This document shows positions 60,974-64,000 of a stretch of DNA of 64,000 nucleotides, piece by piece. Origin of the DNA: RUG708 sp050946535 (GTDB taxonomy: Bacteria > Bacillota > Clostridia > Peptostreptococcales > Anaerovoracaceae); contig JBMNUZ010000005.1 of NCBI GenBank assembly GCA_050946535.1, forward strand, positions 59,230-123,229, given 5' to 3'. Every line of letters starts with the position of its first letter. Within the stretch, counting starts at the first letter, position 1. Made by a program: the position numbers and the translations under genes. A model generated the notes under the pieces. It was not told the origin of the DNA. It made no database searches and worked only from the letters and a program-made list of their open reading frames with translations.

Positions 60974-62137
60974 ATGTATAATATCGCTACACTTAACAAA
61001 ATTTCCCCATACGGTCTCGACAAGCTGACCGACAGCTACAATCTGGTCGACAGCCTTAACGACGCCGACGGCATCATCGTAAGAAGCCAGAACATGAAGG
61101 AAATGGATTTCTCAGACCGGCTGCTCTGCATAGCCAGAGCCGGCGTGGGAGTAAACAATATTCCTATCAAGAAATGTGCCGAAAACGGAATTGCAGTATT
61201 CAACACTCCGGGCGCCAATGCAAACGCCGTAAAGGAGCTCGTCTTCGGCGGAATGATCGCTGCTTCGAGAAATATGACAAGCGCCGCCAAGTGGGTAAGA
61301 ACGCTCAAACCGGGCGAACTCACAGTCGCAAAACAGGTTGAAAAGGGCAAGAGCCAGTTCAAGGGAAACGAACTTAAAGGAAAAACGCTCGGAGTCATCG
61401 GTCTCGGCGGAATCGGCGTTCCTGTCGCAAATGCGGCGGTTGCGCTCGGCATGAACGTCATCGGTTACGACGCGTATCTTTCGGTTCACAGCGCGCTCAA
61501 CCTTTCAAACAGCGTAAGAGTCGTCGAACATATGGAAGACATGCTGCCTGAGCTGGATTACCTGACCGTTCACGTACACGCAAACGACGAGACGAACGGC
61601 ATGATCAACGCGGACGTATTCGACGCCATCAAACCGGGATGCATCCTCCTCAATTATTCGAGAGCTTCCATCGTGGATTTCGAATCCGTAAAGAAAGCTC
61701 TGGAAGACGGCATCGTAAAGAAATACGTAACGGACTTCCCTAACGAAGACACGCTGACGCTTCCGAACACGCTGCTCACTCCTCACATCGGAGCTTCGAC
61801 GAACGAAGCCGAGGACAACTGCGCCGAAATGGCTGTCCGCGAGCTCATGGACTACGTGGAAAACGGCAATATCAAGAATTCTGTAAATCTTCCTGCCGTG
61901 GACATGGGCGTGTGCAACGCGTCGAGCAGAATCGCGCTGATTCACAGGAATGTTCCTAACATGATCGGAAGAATCACAGGCACGATCACGGCTCACAACA
62001 TCAGGGACCTCACCAACAGGAGCCGCGAGGGATTTGCATATACGCTGATCGATATCGATTCGAAGATCAAAGACGAGACGATCGAGCAGCTGAAGAACAT
62101 TGAAGGCATGATCCGCGTACGCGTGATCAAGAAATAA
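60974..62137 (+). CDS. serA: D-3-phosphoglycerate dehydrogenase with C-terminal ACT domain
   Basis: SerA oxidises 3-phosphoglycerate to phosphohydroxypyruvate, the first step of serine synthesis. The 387-residue chain shows the NAD-binding GVIGLGGIGVPVANAA, a catalytic Arg in LLNYSRASIVD (the usual Arg-Gly-Gly is Arg-Ala-Ser), the Glu in LTLPNTLLTPHIGAST region and the catalytic His in TPHIGAST. A short C-terminal ACT domain (about 318-387, NVPNMIGRITGTI) may give serine feedback control. This is the compact clostridial form without the intervening domain. It ends before a strong terminator. Confidence 0.94.
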   Translation: MYNIATLNKISPYGLDKLTDSYNLVDSLNDADGIIVRSQNMKEMDFSDRLLCIARAGVGVNNIPIKKCAENGIAVFNTPGANANAVKELVFGGMIAASRNMTSAAKWVRTLKPGELTVAKQVEKGKSQFKGNELKGKTLGVIGLGGIGVPVANAAVALGMNVIGYDAYLSVHSALNLSNSVRVVEHMEDMLPELDYLTVHVHANDETNGMINADVFDAIKPGCILLNYSRASIVDFESVKKALEDGIVKKYVTDFPNEDTLTLPNTLLTPHIGASTNEAEDNCAEMAVRELMDYVENGNIKNSVNLPAVDMGVCNASSRIALIHRNVPNMIGRITGTITAHNIRDLTNRSREGFAYTLIDIDSKIKDETIEQLKNIEGMIRVRVIKK

Positions 62138-62271
62138 CGCCGGTTGATCGTACCGGCTGTTAGTTCCGGCCGGCCACGAAGACTGATCGCAGCAGCAGCG
62201 GCAAGTCGTACCGGCCGGTTGCGAAGATCATAAAATAACAACAATTATAAAGACAGATTTTGAATAACAAA

Positions 62272-62317
62272 AAGGCATGTGAAGATAAAGTATATTTTCT
62301 CACATGCCTTGTTTTTT
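62272..62317 (+). terminator. serCA terminator
   Basis: Arms AAGGCATGTGA (62272-62282) and TCACATGCCTT (62300-62310) with inner AAGAT/ATTTTC pairing, followed by GTTTTTT. The stretch between serA and this hairpin has loose CCGGCCGG-rich repeats and no gene. Confidence 0.92.
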
Positions 62318-62512
62318 CATATTGAAATTCTTTCTGCGGAAACGGGTTTCTCTCAGTAAGCGCAGTTATATCTGCAATAACAATCTTTTCAGTAAAACAG
62401 ATCTCTTCGCGAAAACAGCTCTTTCTTCGCTGCTTTTTCCTGCTTTCCCCGGTCTGCCTCTGCCCTTTTCAGTTCTTCTCAGTTCTTCCCGGTTTGCCTC
62501 CGCTCGGTTTCT

Positions 62513-63715
62513 TTATTTGCTTTCGAGCTCCTTCACCAGATCCCTGATACGCGCAAGACCTTCAAGAATGCTGTCTATATCCGACGCATACGCGATTCTG
62601 ATGAATCCGTCCATGCCGAACGCCGAGCCCGGAGCTACGGCCACGTGTTTTTCGTTCAGGAGCTTGAGCGTAAAGTCCTTGGAATATTCACCCGAAGCGT
62701 CTGGCAGAGATTCCATCGCGTCTTTTACGCAGGAGATGTCGAGGAACAGGTAAAACGCTCCTTTTGGTTCGATAAACGGAACCTCAGGCAATTCCTTCCT
62801 CAGGAACGCCACGGCCGCCTCCATGCGCGCCTTGTACTGCGAAACCATCATCTCGGTATATGCCGGGCTGTTGTTTAAAGCCTCGACGCCGGCCCACTGG
62901 GATACCATGGAAGGATGCGATGTGATATGCCCCTGAAGTGAGCCTATCGCAGCCGCTATTTCTTTTGTCGTAGCGGTATAGCCTATACGCCATCCGGTCA
63001 TAGGAATCGACTTCGAAAGTCCATTGATGAGAACCGTCATATCCTTAGCCTCTGGAATCGCAGCCATGCTCACGAATTCGTCGGCGAAGCATATTCTCTC
63101 GTAAACTTCGTCGGACATGATGTAGATGCCGCGCGGCACGCAGACATCTGCTATTCCCTGCAGTTCCGCTCTCGTGTGTACCGTGCCCAGAGGATTTGAA
63201 GGATTGCACAGGATGATCATTTTCGTCTTGTCTGTGGCATACTTCTCGATGTCCTCACCGGTCAGCTTGAAGTCGTTCTCTCTTTTTGTCTCGACGAAAA
63301 CTGGCTTTCCGCCGTAGATCTTCACGATCTCCGGATAGCTCACCCAGTAAGGCGACGGGATGAGGACTTCGTCCCCCGGATTGAGAAGCGCGAGACACGC
63401 GTTGGTAATGCACTGCTTGGCTCCGTTTGTGATTACTATCTGATCAGGGGTGTATTCGACCCCGTTCTCTCTCTTCAGCTTTGCGCAGACAGCTTCCCTG
63501 AGCTCGATAAGGCCTGGCGCCTTGTCGTATCTCGTCTTGTTCTCCACGATTGCCTTTATGCCGCCGAGCTTTGCGGCGTCGGACGTATTGAAGTCAGGCT
63601 CGCCGACACTGAGATTGATGATCTCGGTACCAGCTTCCCTGAGCTCGAACACGCGCGCGTTGATTTCGAGTGTTCCTGACGGAACCATGTTCTTGATTCT
63701 TTCTGAAAGCATCAT
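62513..63715 (-). CDS. Aspartate aminotransferase-type class I aminotransferase
   Basis: This 400-residue PLP enzyme belongs to aminotransferase subgroup I-gamma (thermophile AspAT-like). Features are INLSVGEPDFNTS near the start, VITNGAKQCI, the NPSNPLG loop, IMSDEVYERI with the PLP-pairing Asp-X-X-Tyr, and the PLP lysine in NGLSKSIPMTGWRIGY. The C-terminal FIRIAYASD holds the carboxylate-binding Arg. It most likely transaminates aspartate/glutamate, but related enzymes use other amino acids. AAGGGGAAA precedes the first of two ATGs. It converges on serA. Confidence 0.92.
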   Translation of the reverse strand: MMLSERIKNMVPSGTLEINARVFELREAGTEIINLSVGEPDFNTSDAAKLGGIKAIVENKTRYDKAPGLIELREAVCAKLKRENGVEYTPDQIVITNGAKQCITNACLALLNPGDEVLIPSPYWVSYPEIVKIYGGKPVFVETKRENDFKLTGEDIEKYATDKTKMIILCNPSNPLGTVHTRAELQGIADVCVPRGIYIMSDEVYERICFADEFVSMAAIPEAKDMTVLINGLSKSIPMTGWRIGYTATTKEIAAAIGSLQGHITSHPSMVSQWAGVEALNNSPAYTEMMVSQYKARMEAAVAFLRKELPEVPFIEPKGAFYLFLDISCVKDAMESLPDASGEYSKDFTLKLLNEKHVAVAPGSAFGMDGFIRIAYASDIDSILEGLARIRDLVKELESK

Positions 63716-64000
63716 TTTCCCCTTTTTGGTTTTTATATAATTATATTAAGTATCTTTATATATCTTTTATATTTATTATTGGTTACTCTATATTAATATT
63801 TAGTGTCTTTTTTATTCGCCTCAACAAATGAATATCATTTTATATGCATATTCTATTTTTATTTATCAAAATAATATTGATTTTGCTCTATGGGATTTTT
63901 ATATTTCCCTCCGATTACTCATTTTTCAGTGTCATTACATTAATTTTTTCTTAATGTGTCTCATTTATTAATGTTATTTCATTGATATTTAATCGATAAA
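63716..64000. other. AT-rich gene-free end of the window
   Basis: The last 285 bp are very AT-rich with no recognisable gene, hairpin or RNA motif. A promoter for the aminotransferase probably lies here but no clear hexamer pair can be fixed. Confidence 0.5.

Noticed and set aside
1..64000. tRNA, rRNA, transposase or phage genes
   Set aside because: I looked for cloverleaf-type arms with a T-loop motif and for typical transposase or integrase sequences in both strands and saw none. A covariance-model scan would be needed to exclude small RNAs.

Overview
The window looks like a chromosomal segment of a strictly anaerobic, Gram-positive-type Clostridia (Firmicutes), probably an amino-acid or peptide fermenter of the Eubacteriales/Peptostreptococcales kind. 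This is inferred from gene content and not from any database match. The supporting features are an NAD-linked multi-subunit [FeFe]-hydrogenase, a glycyl radical enzyme with its activase, acetate/butyrate-type CoA-transferases, SLH-domain surface proteins, Rrf2, MntR and TetR regulators, an FMN riboswitch with an attenuator, and many consensus sigma-70/A promoters. Base composition is moderate. No tRNA, rRNA, insertion sequence, phage gene or CRISPR array was found.

Layout. 1-6.3 kb: the start of galE (cut by the window edge), then a riboflavin operon on the minus strand (promoter, FMN riboswitch, terminator, ribD-ribE-ribB-ribA-ribH) ending in a membrane-anchored methyltransferase. 6.4-16.1 kb: a secreted C39-like/SLH protein, a LUD-domain protein, a class A penicillin-binding protein, a small unknown protein and comEC. 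16.5-20.2 kb: two paralogous CoA-transferases with holA (DNA polymerase III delta) between them. 20.4-29.2 kb: cardiolipin synthase, cysK, an Rrf2 regulator, a radical SAM/SPASM-like protein, a TetR regulator, a cysteine desulfurase and an XdhC-family protein. 29.6-30.8 kb: a 1.2-kb tandem array of two unit lengths (121 and about 143 bp). 31-39 kb: an S-layer-type SLH protein, a glycyl radical activase, a frameshifted glycyl radical enzyme and mltG. 39.6-48.5 kb: mntR, typA, a cold-shock protein, pepD, a DUF1292 protein, uvrC and hisC.

48.8-57.5 kb is a ten-gene operon. It encodes the hydrogenase subunits (NuoE-like, thioredoxin-like ferredoxin, NuoF-like, HydA) preceded by and interleaved with a probable regulatory set: two DRTGG-domain proteins, two GHKL-type ATPases, a PHP-domain protein and a second hydrogenase-like protein with a divergent H-cluster. 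58-63.7 kb carries dacA/dacF, serC-serA and an aspartate-type aminotransferase.

The most unusual general property is the density of tandem minisatellites. Periods of 11, 15, 17, 18, about 36, 84 and 121/143 bp occur between genes. Multiples of three also occur inside genes as low-complexity peptide inserts (comEC, the hydrogenase-like protein and probably the methyltransferase). I think the 29.6-30.8 kb array, the 17-bp array of 21 indel-free copies, the regulatory half of the hydrogenase operon and the atypical glycyl radical enzyme deserve most attention.
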